A stretch of DNA of 64,000 nucleotides from Rhodopirellula sp. (GCA_002689655.1 NZHC01000076.1:142066-206065); one strand, 5' to 3'. Numbered from the stretch's first letter, positions 44,576-54,409 are shown. Notes: generated from the sequence alone by a model not told the origin. Program-made: numbers and translations.

Positions 44576-45829
44576 ATGGATGTCCAAGACAAGCTCGCTA
44601 TTTTAGCCGACGCGGCGAAGTACGATGCTTCCTGCGCAAGCAGTGGATCCAAGACGACCCGAGCCGGCAGCGACATCGGTAGTACAGAGGGGATGGGCAT
44701 TTGTCACAGTTACACCCCCGATGGACGCTGCATCTCGCTTCTGAAGATTCTGTTGACTAACTTTTGCGTCTACGACTGTCAGTATTGTGTCAACCGAATC
44801 TCGAGCGACACACCTCGCGCTAGATTCACGGTCTCTGAAGTGGTCTCCTTAACCCTTGATTTCTACAAGCGTAACTACATTGAGGGTTTATTTTTGAGCT
44901 CCGGGATCATACAGAACCCGGACTACACAATGGAGCAACTGACTGAAGTAGCGAAGGTACTACGAGAGGAGCACAGGTACGGAGGTTACATTCACTTGAA
45001 AACCATTCCTAATGCAAACAAAGATTTGATTGAAGAAGCTGGTCGCTGGGCTGATCGCTTGAGCGTCAACATCGAATTGCCAACCGAAAACGATTTGGTG
45101 CAGTTGGCCCCCGAAAAAAACAAACCAAGCATTGTAAATGCAATGCAGGGAATTTCAGAAAAGATCGACGAGACATGCGCCGATCGCAAACGTGGATTCA
45201 AGAGCCCACGCTTTGCGCCTGCTGGCCAGAGCACACAGATGATTGTCGGAGCAACTCCTACGCCTGACAGCCAAATCTTACAAACTGCATCCGAACTTTA
45301 TGGGGGGCAGAAACTGCGGCGTGTGTATTACTCGGCTTACAGTCCCATACCGCACGCTGACGCACGCTTGCCGGGGCAATCGCCGCCGCTTGTGCGTGAG
45401 CATCGTCTTTATCAAGCTGATTGGCTACTCAGATTTTATGGATTCAAAGCGACCGAGCTGGTAACCGAAACTGACCAAAATTTATCTCTCGAGGTCGATC
45501 CCAAACTAGCATGGGCCCTCGCTAACCGCCACTGCTTCCCAGTCGATGTGAACACAGCATGTCGAGAACAGTTGCTTCGAATACCAGGTATCGGAGCCAG
45601 AAGTGTAGCGCGTTTATTGAAAATTAGACAGCTTCAGAACATTCGCATTTCTGATCTGAAAAAACTTAAGGTTGCGTGGAATCGGGCAAAATATTTTGTG
45701 CTTACCAATGACCACAACCCAGCAGTCAAGAACCTCGACATGCTGGATCTCGAGCGGAAACTGCGACCAGCAACTCAACAGTTGATGCTATTTGATGCGA
45801 TGCAATCGGCCACCTCGGGTGAGGTTTAA
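44576..45829 (+). CDS. Putative DNA modification/repair radical SAM protein (ligase-associated cluster)
   Basis: A 417-residue protein of the radical SAM family known as TIGR03916. The [4Fe-4S] site is CVYDCQYC (Cys64, Cys68, Cys71), and an earlier GICHSYTPDGRCISLLKILL block is characteristic of the family. The C-terminus has a helix-hairpin-helix DNA-binding motif (LLRIPGIGARSVARLLKIR), as expected for a DNA-directed enzyme. Chemistry is unknown, and a photolyase-like or base-editing radical reaction is only suspected for the family. It is first in the six-gene operon, with 6 bases to the next start. Confidence 0.9.
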   Translation: MDVQDKLAILADAAKYDASCASSGSKTTRAGSDIGSTEGMGICHSYTPDGRCISLLKILLTNFCVYDCQYCVNRISSDTPRARFTVSEVVSLTLDFYKRNYIEGLFLSSGIIQNPDYTMEQLTEVAKVLREEHRYGGYIHLKTIPNANKDLIEEAGRWADRLSVNIELPTENDLVQLAPEKNKPSIVNAMQGISEKIDETCADRKRGFKSPRFAPAGQSTQMIVGATPTPDSQILQTASELYGGQKLRRVYYSAYSPIPHADARLPGQSPPLVREHRLYQADWLLRFYGFKATELVTETDQNLSLEVDPKLAWALANRHCFPVDVNTACREQLLRIPGIGARSVARLLKIRQLQNIRISDLKKLKVAWNRAKYFVLTNDHNPAVKNLDMLDLERKLRPATQQLMLFDAMQSATSGEV

Positions 45830-45835
45830 AGCGTC

Positions 45836-47266
45836 ATGCGGTTCATTCACGTGGCTTGTTTTGATGACTGGCGATCAGAAGCGCGAGCGCTGTTGTCTGA
45901 TGAAGTCGCCCCCAATCAGGTTCACTGGTCACCTGAGGACAATCAACTCGGGCTGTTTGACCAAATTGATGGAGAAACGTCAAAGGAAAAGGGCGCCGAT
46001 GCGAGCCTCAATGGTGGCGGAAAATCACCTCGGGTCAGCGTACCATCCCCGTTCCTTGAATTGGCTCGCCATGTCGCCTGTCATCGAGATCCTGCGCGAT
46101 GGCAAGTGCTTTACCAAACCCTATGGAGAATCGTACATGGTGAGCGGAGATTGCTTGAAATCTCGACGGACGAGGATGTTCACCGCCTGCAAGTCATGAA
46201 GAAAGCTGTGAAACGTGATGTCCACAAAATGAAAGCATTTGTGCGTTTCCGAAAAATAGAAGCTAACAAAGCTGTCGAGACCTACATTGCCTGGCATCGG
46301 CCAGACCATCTGATCATGCGACTGGCAGCTCCCTTCTTTTCCCGCCGATTCAAGGGAATGTTGTGGACTATTTTGACACCTAATGAATCAGCTCATTGGG
46401 ACCAGAAACAACTGACGTATGGACCCGGACTGCCCGCAAGCGAGGTGCCTCGGGCGGATGTGTTGGAGGATCTGTGGAAAACCTACTATGCGTCAATCTT
46501 CAATCCAGCTCGGATCAAAATAGACATGATGAAACGCGAGATGCCTGTTCGGCATTGGCCTACGCTACCCGAAGCAAGCCTCATCGAAGACCTGATTAGT
46601 GAGGCACCGGCTCGTGTGAATCAGATGATCGAGAACCACGAGGGATTTTCCGAGACAGCGGCCCGTTACCTACCGATCCAACAAGATCTCAAATCACTCC
46701 GTCACTCCGTCAATCACTGCCAGGCATGTCACCTTTGTAATGATGCAACCCAAGCTGTCTTTGGCATCGGCCCGGAAAACGCCCGACTGGTATTGGTGGG
46801 GGAACAACCGGGGGATCGCGAAGATAAAGAAGGCAAGCCGTTTGTCGGTCCCGCTGGGGAACTGCTCAATACCTCACTTCATGATGCTGGCATCGAACGA
46901 AACGATGTCTATCTCACCAATGTGGTCAAGCATTTTAAATTCGAGCGGCGGGGAACACGAAGACTCCACAAAAAACCTGACTCCCGAGAAATCTACGCGT
47001 GCCGACCCTGGCTCGAATCCGAACTCACAGCACTGCAACCCAAAACAGTGATCTGCTTGGGTGCCACAGCAGCACAGGCATTGCTGGGTCGAGACTTTCG
47101 TCTCAGCAAGCAGAGAGGTGGGATTCAGATGACGCAATGGAGTGAACGTACGATAGCCACCTGGCATCCAGCTGCCATCCTCCGCATGCCAGATAAGAAT
47201 CGAAGAAGTGAGATGATCAGGCAATTTGTGCAGGACCTCCGACAGGGCAACGCGGTACTTGAATGA
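45836..47266 (+). CDS. UdgX-type uracil-DNA binding protein fused to TIGR03915 domain
   Basis: A 476-residue two-domain protein. Residues 1-265 belong to the TIGR03915 family, partners of the radical SAM protein (HVACFDDWRSEARALL at the N-terminus, RFKGMLWTILTPNESAHWDQ later). The C-terminal part is a UdgX uracil-DNA glycosylase fold: Fe-S ligands C295, C298 and C301 in HCQACHLC with a later Cys389, the active-site GEQPGDRED (322-330), and the R-loop ERRGTRRLHKKP with His378. In UdgX that His forms a covalent bond to deoxyribose after uracil excision, so the protein likely captures uracil sites irreversibly. The stop overlaps the next start (ATGA). Confidence 0.9.
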   Translation: MRFIHVACFDDWRSEARALLSDEVAPNQVHWSPEDNQLGLFDQIDGETSKEKGADASLNGGGKSPRVSVPSPFLELARHVACHRDPARWQVLYQTLWRIVHGERRLLEISTDEDVHRLQVMKKAVKRDVHKMKAFVRFRKIEANKAVETYIAWHRPDHLIMRLAAPFFSRRFKGMLWTILTPNESAHWDQKQLTYGPGLPASEVPRADVLEDLWKTYYASIFNPARIKIDMMKREMPVRHWPTLPEASLIEDLISEAPARVNQMIENHEGFSETAARYLPIQQDLKSLRHSVNHCQACHLCNDATQAVFGIGPENARLVLVGEQPGDREDKEGKPFVGPAGELLNTSLHDAGIERNDVYLTNVVKHFKFERRGTRRLHKKPDSREIYACRPWLESELTALQPKTVICLGATAAQALLGRDFRLSKQRGGIQMTQWSERTIATWHPAAILRMPDKNRRSEMIRQFVQDLRQGNAVLE

Positions 47267-48300
47267 GCACAATTTTGCAGCAAACAAGCCGTGGCTTCTA
47301 TTGCCCCCAAGGTGATTTCTATGTCGATCCTAGTCGTCCCGTAGATCGGGCGATCGTGACCCACGCACACACTGATCACGCTCGATGGGGTAGCCGACTG
47401 TACCTTGCAGCAAGATCGAGTGAGCATCTGCTACGCATGCGAATGAGTGCTGATGCTGAATTCCAATTTGCTAATTACGGCGAAACGATCAGCGTCGGGG
47501 GCGTCCAAGTCAGTTTTCACCCAGCTGGTCACATTCTTGGCTCTGCTCAGATCAGGCTTGAATACCGCGGCCGGATCGAAGTTGTTACCGGAGACTACAA
47601 ACTGGGTAGTGATGCAACCTGCGAGAGTTGGCAACCCCTACGTTGCCATCTGCTGATCACTGAATCGACCTTCGGATTACCTGTTTATCGATGGCCGAAA
47701 CAAACATCCGTATTCGAATCGATCAACCAATGGTGGCGTGAAAACCGTTCCCAAGAACAGTGCAGCGTTCTTTACGGGTATGCCGTGGGAAAGAGCCAAA
47801 GAATCATTGCCGGACTCGATCCATCGTTAGGACCCATTTTTTGCCATGGTGCCGTCGAAAAAGGAAACGAAGCCTATCGCCAAACAGGAGTATCCCTGCC
47901 ACCCACGATACACACCTCCCATGCTGAAAAATCGCAGCGCTGGGCTGGAGCCATGGTTGTCGCTGTGCCGAGCGCGCACGGAACACCATGGTTGAAGCGT
48001 TTTGGCAAAATCAGCACCGCAATGGCCAGCGGTTGGATGGCTATTCGTGGATCACGACGTCGGAGATCCTTCGACAGGGGGTTCGTACTCAGCGATCATG
48101 TTGATTGGCCGTCTTTACTTTCGTCAGTGGATGCCTGTGAGCCTGAAACCATTTGGGTTACCCATGGTTACTCAGCAGTCGTCGCTCGTTATCTGCGACA
48201 GGCCGGACGCGATGCAATTTCACTCGATCGGTGGCAACGATCGGTGGACCACGAGGAAGATGGTGGGACGGAAAAGAGCGACGAGGAAAAATCAGAATGA
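47263..48300 (+). CDS. Ligase-associated DNA damage response exonuclease (metallo-beta-lactamase fold)
   Basis: A 345-residue protein of the TIGR04122 family, related to SNM1/Artemis and CPSF nucleases. The metal site is HAHTDHARWG (His34, His36, Asp38, His39), followed by HPAGHILGSAQIRLEY (near residues 86-101) and VVTGDYKLGSD. The C-terminal part has DHVDWPSLL and a later TIWVTHGY. It should process 5' or branched DNA ends for the ligase and helicase encoded next. Its start and stop both overlap neighbours by four bases. Confidence 0.9.
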   Translation: MSTILQQTSRGFYCPQGDFYVDPSRPVDRAIVTHAHTDHARWGSRLYLAARSSEHLLRMRMSADAEFQFANYGETISVGGVQVSFHPAGHILGSAQIRLEYRGRIEVVTGDYKLGSDATCESWQPLRCHLLITESTFGLPVYRWPKQTSVFESINQWWRENRSQEQCSVLYGYAVGKSQRIIAGLDPSLGPIFCHGAVEKGNEAYRQTGVSLPPTIHTSHAEKSQRWAGAMVVAVPSAHGTPWLKRFGKISTAMASGWMAIRGSRRRRSFDRGFVLSDHVDWPSLLSSVDACEPETIWVTHGYSAVVARYLRQAGRDAISLDRWQRSVDHEEDGGTEKSDEEKSE

Positions 48301-49913
48301 AGCGTTTTTCTCAACTTTACAAGCGATTGGATTCAACCACGCGCACCAACGTCAAAATCCAGGCAATGACCCAATACTTTGGCTCTGCTGACCCTGCCGA
48401 CGCTGCTTGGGCGATCTATTTCCTGTCCGGCGAAAAACTCAGGCGTCTCATCCCAACCAAACTATTACGCCAATGGGCCGCGGAGGAAGCTAAAATCCCT
48501 GCTTGGCTATTTGACGAATCATATAGTTCTGTCGGTGATCTAGCCGAAACCATCTCGCTGGTAGTACCTGAACAGGAAAGCGAAACGACAGGATCCTTGA
48601 GCGCATGGGTCGAAGAACGATTAAAGCCCATTCAGAATATGGATGAAAAGCAACAACGCAAGGTCGTGACCGACATCTGGCATCAAAACCCGGCGGAAGT
48701 ACGATTTGTCATTCTCAAATTAATTACCGGTGCTTTTCGAGTGGGAGTCAGCAAACGACTGGTGACTCGAGCCCTTGCGGAACATACCGGAATCTGCGCC
48801 GAAGTGATTGCCCACCGCTTGATGGGAACATGGAGCCCAACTCCTGAATCCTTCCTGCGATTATCCAACCCGGACATTAACGATGCTGTTATCAGCCAAC
48901 CCTATCCGTTCTGTCTCGCGCATTCGATTAATCGTGACAGCACTCCTGAGTCACTAGGAAATACCAATGACTTTGCAGCAGAATGGAAGTGGGATGGAAT
49001 CCGGGCCCAACTGATCCAGCGAAATTCGGAAATCTTTTTATGGTCACGTGGCGAAGAACTGATGGAGAACCGCTGGCCTGAAATTGAAGAAGCGGCATCT
49101 CTTCTGCCAACGGGCACTGTACTCGATGGTGAGATTTTGGCTACCAAACCCGATGGTACGGTTCTTCCTTTCTCACAATTACAACGACGAATCAATCGTA
49201 AAAAAGTTGGGCGGAAATTGTTACATGAGGTACCAGTCGTATTCCACGCATTTGATCTACTTGAAGAGGATGGAAACGACCTTCGTTCACTGCGATGGAG
49301 ACAACGTCGGGAAAAACTGGAAACCCTCATGTCACAAGTGACAAATCCCCATCTCAAAATCACTGAGCTGATTCCCGCACACTCTTGGGCAGACTGGACT
49401 GAGATAAGAACACTGAGCCGAGAGCGTCACTCCGAGGGCCTGATGCTGAAACGCATCGATGCCGCCTATGATGTCGGCCGTATTCGTGGCACTTGGTGGA
49501 AATGGAAAGTTGATCCCTACACCATTGATGCTGTGCTCATTTACGCACAAAAGGGTCATGGGAAACGATCGAGTCTATATAGCGACTACACCTTTGCAGT
49601 ATGGAAAGAGGATGAGCTGGTGCCATTTGCAAAAGCTTACAGCGGTCTGACCAACGCCGAATTGCGTGAAGTTGACCGCTTCGTGCGAAGAAACACGAAA
49701 GAAGCATTCGGGCCAGTTCGAAGCGTACAGCCAGAACTGGTGATGGAACTCGCTTTTGAAGGCCTGCAAGCCAGCACGCGGCACAAGAGTGGAATCGCGA
49801 CACGCTTTCCCCGTATCAACCGATGGAGACATGACAAAGCAGCAAAAGATGCGAATACACTTGGGGATGTTCTCGATCTACTCCCGGGCCCATCAGCTGG
49901 CGGTGGTCCTTGA
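48297..49913 (+). CDS. ATP-dependent DNA ligase (ligase-associated cluster)
   Basis: The ATG at 48297 overlaps the upstream stop (ATGA). The frame is open to 48153 but only inside the exonuclease gene. It gives 538 residues. An N-terminal DNA-binding domain (about 1-210) precedes the nucleotidyltransferase core with active-site Lys231 in EWKWDGIRAQL. Further motifs are LWSRGEELMENRW, TVLDGEILA and EGLMLKRIDAAYDVGR, then the OB domain with WWKWKVDPYTIDAVLIYAQK. It resembles eukaryotic/archaeal ligase I-type enzymes of the TIGR04120 family, distinct from the housekeeping NAD ligase. It would seal breaks made in repair. Confidence 0.93.
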   Translation: MKRFSQLYKRLDSTTRTNVKIQAMTQYFGSADPADAAWAIYFLSGEKLRRLIPTKLLRQWAAEEAKIPAWLFDESYSSVGDLAETISLVVPEQESETTGSLSAWVEERLKPIQNMDEKQQRKVVTDIWHQNPAEVRFVILKLITGAFRVGVSKRLVTRALAEHTGICAEVIAHRLMGTWSPTPESFLRLSNPDINDAVISQPYPFCLAHSINRDSTPESLGNTNDFAAEWKWDGIRAQLIQRNSEIFLWSRGEELMENRWPEIEEAASLLPTGTVLDGEILATKPDGTVLPFSQLQRRINRKKVGRKLLHEVPVVFHAFDLLEEDGNDLRSLRWRQRREKLETLMSQVTNPHLKITELIPAHSWADWTEIRTLSRERHSEGLMLKRIDAAYDVGRIRGTWWKWKVDPYTIDAVLIYAQKGHGKRSSLYSDYTFAVWKEDELVPFAKAYSGLTNAELREVDRFVRRNTKEAFGPVRSVQPELVMELAFEGLQASTRHKSGIATRFPRINRWRHDKAAKDANTLGDVLDLLPGPSAGGGP

Positions 49914-52411
49914 TGGATACTGTTCAGCATTCCATGACTGACACACCATCCCAATCAGTTGATAGGTTTTTTCAGTCGATAGACTGGAAACCATTTCGAT
50001 TTCAGCGATCGACTTGGCGTGCCTACCGAGATGGGTCGAGTGGTCTGGTTCACTCTGCTACGGGAACGGGCAAAACACTTGCTGTCTGGATGGGGCCAAT
50101 CTTGAAATGGCTGGGAGAAAATCGGGACCGAGGCAAGTGGCAAGTAAAACGGCCGCCAGGACTGCGAGTGCTTTGGATTACCCCGCTCCGAGCGCTCGCT
50201 GGGGACACGGAAGCATCGTTGAGACAACCACTCGATCATTTAGGCCTGCCTTGGCGACTTGAATCTAGAACTGGTGACAGTAAAGCCAGTGCAAGAGCTC
50301 GTCAGTTGAAACAACTACCTACCGCCTTAATTACCACTCCCGAGAGCCTGTCACTTATGCTGACGCATGAGAACCTGCTCGGACAGTTTCGCCAACTGGA
50401 AGGTGTCATCGTAGATGAATGGCATGAATTGTTGGGTACCAAACGCGGCATCCAAACTGAGCTCGCATTATCACGTCTCAGAAAGCTCAATCCTGCGCTT
50501 CGAACTTGGGGCCTTTCGGCAACTCTCGGAAATTTGGAACAAGCCAAACGTGCATTGGTCGGTGCAGAACCAGACAGCCCAGTCAGAGTCATCGAGGGTT
50601 ACCGAAAAAAGCGTTTACAGCTTGAGTCGATTATCCCCTCACGAATCGAGTCATTTCCGTGGTCCGGCCACATCGGAACGCGAATGGTGCCGCAAGTCGC
50701 TGAAAAAATCGAGTCAGTCAACAGCACTCTGGTATTTGCCAACACGCGATCACAAACCGAAATCTGGTACCAACAACTACTGAGGCAGCGACCTGACTGG
50801 GCCGGTCGAATTGCCTTGCACCACGGATCACTGGATACAAGCGTAAGACAATGGGTAGAAAAAGGACTTCGTGACGGAACTCTGCGGGCCGTAGTGTGCA
50901 CCAGCAGCCTTGATCTGGGAGTTGATTACACCGCCGTAGATTTGGTCATTCAAATCGGAAGCCCAAAGGGTGCTGCTCGACTACTGCAACGTGCTGGTCG
51001 AAGTGGCCACCAACCTGAAGCAACCAGTCGATTGGCATTTGTTCCAACGAATGCAATTGAATTGATGGAATTGGCTGCAGCACAGGATGCCATTCGTGCA
51101 GGTCATCTTGAAGCCCGACCTCTACTTCAAAAACCTCTTGATGTACTCGCTCAGCATTTGGTGACCATCGCAATCGGCGGTGGATTCCACTCACCCGACC
51201 TGCTGCAGGAGGTCCGGAGGACACAAGCATATGAATCGCTAACCGACATCGAGTGGCAGTGGGTGCTGGACTTTGTGGTCCGCGGTGGTGCTTCTCTTGA
51301 CGCCTATCCCGAATTCAAACGGGTAGAACGTCACGATGACTTCTATCAAATCACGCGACGACGGGTCCGAACCACTCATCGCATGAATATTGGCACCATT
51401 GTTTCCGATGCTGCGATGCATGTGAAATACATGAAGGGCAAAACACTTGGTACTGCAGAAGAGTCATTCTTATCCAGACTTAAAACTGGAGAAAAATTCC
51501 TCTTTGCCGGCAGACTCGTCGAGATGGTGTGTGTTCGCGATAATGTTGCGTACGTGAAACGATCCAAAGGCACCCCCGACACTGTCCCCCGATGGATGGG
51601 CGGGCGAATGCCCTTGTCGAGTGAATTGAGCAAAGCACTTCGTCAAAAACTACATGAGGCATCCCATCAAAAACTGGTGGGACGTGAAATGAAAGCGCTG
51701 AAAAGTCTGCTTGAGATTCAACAGCGCTGGAGCATCATTCCACGAGCAGACCAGTTGCTGATTGAGCAGATCAAAACCCGTACTGGGTATCAAATTTTTC
51801 TATTTCCGTTCGAGGGTCGACTGGTTCACGAGGGGTTGGCCGCCCTTATTGCCTATCGTATCTCACGAAACCGTAAAACTACATTTTCGATGGCATGCAA
51901 TGACTATGGCATCGTACTTCAGTCTCCATCGAAAACAGATATTGATACCAAAACTGCCAAGGGCTGGTTTTCAACTGAAAATCTGATGGCTGATATTCTT
52001 GAGAGCATGAACTGTACCGAGATGGCTAAGCGGCAATTCCGACAGGTCGCCAGAATCGCCGGACTTATTCAACAAGGACTACCAGGTTCCCGCAAAAACG
52101 CCAGACAACTTCAGGCAAGCAGCAACCTGTTCTTTGATGTTTTCTGTGAATATGACCCTGACAATCTACTACTGGAGCAAAGCCGCCGAGAAGTACTCGA
52201 TCAGCAACTGGAAGCATCCCGAATGCACGCTGCCATGGAACGTATCAATGAAAGCCAAATCATGATCAAAGAACCGACGCGGGTAACGCCGCTGGCTTTC
52301 CCTCTGCTTGTCGATAAATTGCGGGAACGGGTCAGCAGCGAGACACTTGGAGACCGTATTGCTCGCATGCAAGAGCAACTGGAATCAGCCGCAGCAGATC
52401 GTGAAAAGTGA
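49913..52411 (+). CDS. Ligase-associated DEXH-box DNA helicase (Lhr-like)
   Basis: The ATG at 49913 shares one base with the ligase stop (TGATG) and gives 832 residues. RecA-like domain 1 has the Q-motif region WKPFRFQRSTWRAYRDG, Walker A SATGTGKTL (about 48-56), the DExH box as VIVDEWHELLG, and the LSATLGN motif. Domain 2 has TLVFANTRSQTEIWYQQLLR, CTSSLDLGVDYTAVDLVIQI and QRAGRSGHQ. A long C-terminal winged-helix/beta region follows, as in Lhr-type helicases. It belongs to TIGR04121 and likely unwinds DNA or DNA-RNA for the exonuclease and ligase. The end overlaps pdeM (GTGA). Confidence 0.93.
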   Translation: MDTVQHSMTDTPSQSVDRFFQSIDWKPFRFQRSTWRAYRDGSSGLVHSATGTGKTLAVWMGPILKWLGENRDRGKWQVKRPPGLRVLWITPLRALAGDTEASLRQPLDHLGLPWRLESRTGDSKASARARQLKQLPTALITTPESLSLMLTHENLLGQFRQLEGVIVDEWHELLGTKRGIQTELALSRLRKLNPALRTWGLSATLGNLEQAKRALVGAEPDSPVRVIEGYRKKRLQLESIIPSRIESFPWSGHIGTRMVPQVAEKIESVNSTLVFANTRSQTEIWYQQLLRQRPDWAGRIALHHGSLDTSVRQWVEKGLRDGTLRAVVCTSSLDLGVDYTAVDLVIQIGSPKGAARLLQRAGRSGHQPEATSRLAFVPTNAIELMELAAAQDAIRAGHLEARPLLQKPLDVLAQHLVTIAIGGGFHSPDLLQEVRRTQAYESLTDIEWQWVLDFVVRGGASLDAYPEFKRVERHDDFYQITRRRVRTTHRMNIGTIVSDAAMHVKYMKGKTLGTAEESFLSRLKTGEKFLFAGRLVEMVCVRDNVAYVKRSKGTPDTVPRWMGGRMPLSSELSKALRQKLHEASHQKLVGREMKALKSLLEIQQRWSIIPRADQLLIEQIKTRTGYQIFLFPFEGRLVHEGLAALIAYRISRNRKTTFSMACNDYGIVLQSPSKTDIDTKTAKGWFSTENLMADILESMNCTEMAKRQFRQVARIAGLIQQGLPGSRKNARQLQASSNLFFDVFCEYDPDNLLLEQSRREVLDQQLEASRMHAAMERINESQIMIKEPTRVTPLAFPLLVDKLRERVSSETLGDRIARMQEQLESAAADREK

Positions 52412-53106
52412 GTAGTAGATTGAAGATTCGTTTGCTGGATTACGAACTGGAACTGCTTCCTGAGAAAGGTGTTTTCTGGAATCAGCATCATACTTTGTTC
52501 GTTGCTGATACACATTTAGGAAAAGAAGCTACCTTTCGATTCCATAACATTCCGGTACCCGACGGATCAACCGCTGGAACCTTGCGGGCTATGACCGAAA
52601 TGATAAAGCGGACTAGCGCGGAATCACTCGTGATTCTTGGCGACATGTTTCATGCCAGATCCTCGCTCTCGACAAAGACGCATGAACAACTGACGGAATT
52701 TCGCCAACAACACCCACGCTTGAAAATCAAACTGGTGCTTGGAAATCATGATCGCCCACTGGGCACGCTGCCTGCCAGTTGGAAGATTGATGTCGTCCCG
52801 ATGGGAGAATTCGCCGGTGGCTTGGCAATTGGACATGAACCTGAGAACATCCCAAAAAATGTCGCCCTCATGCTATGCGGACACCTTCATCCTGCAGTGC
52901 GTCTGATCTCGGTGGCCGACCGCACCAACAGACTGCCCTGTTTCTGGTGGCACAAAAAACGCCTGGTGCTTCCTGCCATCGGTGGCTTTACCGGCTGCAG
53001 TACTATTCAACCAAAACCAACAGATGGTGTGTGGGTAGTAGCCGAAGGAAAAGTAATTGCCTACCCACGCGGCAAATCGAAGGAGTCAAGCAGAAATTCG
53101 CCATAA
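52408..53106 (+). CDS. pdeM: Ligase-associated DNA damage response endonuclease PdeM
   Basis: A calcineurin-like metallophosphoesterase of 232 residues. The GTG start overlaps the helicase stop by four bases. Metal-binding motifs are VADTHLGKE (Asp34, His36), LGDMFHAR (near 73-79), LVLGNHDRP (near 111-118) and CGHLHPAVR near 155-162. It fits the TIGR04123/PdeM family, the last member of the ligase-associated set. It presumably cleaves DNA in the same pathway. The operon ends here, followed by a 210-base gap without a clear terminator. Confidence 0.9.
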   Translation: MSSRLKIRLLDYELELLPEKGVFWNQHHTLFVADTHLGKEATFRFHNIPVPDGSTAGTLRAMTEMIKRTSAESLVILGDMFHARSSLSTKTHEQLTEFRQQHPRLKIKLVLGNHDRPLGTLPASWKIDVVPMGEFAGGLAIGHEPENIPKNVALMLCGHLHPAVRLISVADRTNRLPCFWWHKKRLVLPAIGGFTGCSTIQPKPTDGVWVVAEGKVIAYPRGKSKESSRNSP

Positions 53107-53319
53107 GATTTGCCACCCATTAAGAGCAACCAGCAACGATCTGGTGAACTTCGAACATCAGTGCTAAGCGCTTATCCACCTTCCAAATTCGCCTCACGCT
53201 ATTGCCGCGTGACCTGACAACGACGTCTTAATTGCTCAGCTGGCTTCAAATCCGTAACATGATGGAAGTGAGACTCGAATCACTCGACAGGAGCAGCGAT
53301 CATCGAATTAAAACCGGTG

Positions 53320-54372
53320 ATGAGTAACATGGATTTTGCAGCAGATTTCACCGCGATCGACTTCGAAACCGCAAACCATGCACCTGACAGCGCCTGCCAA
53401 TTGGGAGCTGTCGTTGTCCGCGACGGGCAAGTCGTAGACCAATTCATGTGGATGATCCGCCCCGAACCACTCTATTTCAGTCAAGGCAATATTCGGATCC
53501 ACGGCATCACCCCTGCCCAAGTTCGCGAAGAATCAAACTTTGGCGATCTCTGGTCCGAAATCTCAAACAAAATTGGTAACGACTGTTTGGTAGCACACAA
53601 CGCCAGTTTTGACATCAAAGTTTTACTCGCTTGCCTTCGCACTCATCAGAAATCGATTCCAGAAATTCACTTCACATGCACACGAGCGGTAGCCCGTCGC
53701 ACATGGCCACATCATCGTCGTTATGGATTGAAACCTCTATCAAACTGGCTTGGTATTCGCTTTCAGCATCATGATGCACTGGAAGACTCGATTGCCTGTG
53801 CAAAGATTCTGTTGGCAGCTGGGATTGATCGCGAAGCAACGTCGCTGGATCATTTGGAACAAATTCTGAAACTAAACCGCGGGAAAGCGGGCGTGTGGGG
53901 TTACCGCGGGGCAACAGGAAAACCGAAAAGGCGAACGGGTCGCGTGAATCCCACAACACTCGCCTCTGACTCGGCAGCGGGGTTACCTTTCCTGTTTCCC
54001 AATCAATTAGCGGGCTCTGGAGAGCATGTCCCAAATGTCGCCGAGTCGGAAACAGAGATCGACCTACAGCGAATTCTGATTCGTGGTGAGTTTGTGCGTC
54101 CATTGAGTGGGAAACGGATCGTATTTTCCGGAAAACTGCATTGTATGAGCCCTAGTGATGCCGAAAACTTAACGGTACGACTGGGGGGCACTTGGCAGGA
54201 AACTGTCGATCAGCAAACTGATTATCTCGTCATGGGCTCGGGTAAAAACTCGTCAGCAAGCACTGATGGTTCCGACAACGCTCATCTAGCGCAGTCTTTT
54301 AGCGCATCAGGACACACAGTGAGAATCGTCGATGAGCGGGAGTTTTTGAAGCTTGTGATGTCATACGACTGA
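53320..54372 (+). CDS. DEDDh 3'-5' exonuclease (DnaQ-like) with C-terminal BRCT domain
   Basis: The ATG at 53320 gives 350 residues, and a GTG at 53317 is also possible. The exonuclease domain shows Exo I FTAIDFETAN, Exo II LVAHNASFDIKVLL and Exo III HHDALEDSIACAKILLAAG (HxxxxD), placing it with DnaQ/epsilon-type proofreading nucleases. A flexible middle (GKPKRRTGRVNPT) leads to a BRCT domain, about residues 260-350 (LSGKRIVFSGKLHCMSPSDA, DQQTDYLVMGSG). BRCT domains bind nicks, phosphoproteins or partner ligases. Its position 210 bases after the ligase cluster suggests a shared repair role but a separate transcript. Confidence 0.9.
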   Translation: MSNMDFAADFTAIDFETANHAPDSACQLGAVVVRDGQVVDQFMWMIRPEPLYFSQGNIRIHGITPAQVREESNFGDLWSEISNKIGNDCLVAHNASFDIKVLLACLRTHQKSIPEIHFTCTRAVARRTWPHHRRYGLKPLSNWLGIRFQHHDALEDSIACAKILLAAGIDREATSLDHLEQILKLNRGKAGVWGYRGATGKPKRRTGRVNPTTLASDSAAGLPFLFPNQLAGSGEHVPNVAESETEIDLQRILIRGEFVRPLSGKRIVFSGKLHCMSPSDAENLTVRLGGTWQETVDQQTDYLVMGSGKNSSASTDGSDNAHLAQSFSASGHTVRIVDEREFLKLVMSYD

Positions 54373-54377
54373 ACGAT

Positions 54378-54409
54378 GAATTTGGCCATGGAAAGAATTT
54401 GGCCATGGA
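54378..54409. repeat. 15-bp direct repeat, 17-bp period
   Basis: GAATTTGGCCATGGA occurs at 54378-54392 and again at 54395-54409, immediately after the exonuclease stop. It is probably a small duplication. No function is evident. Confidence 0.8.

Noticed and set aside
53107..53316. A tRNA-like T-loop (GCTTCAAATCC) after pdeM
   Set aside because: No acceptor stem, D-arm or anticodon arm can be built around it.
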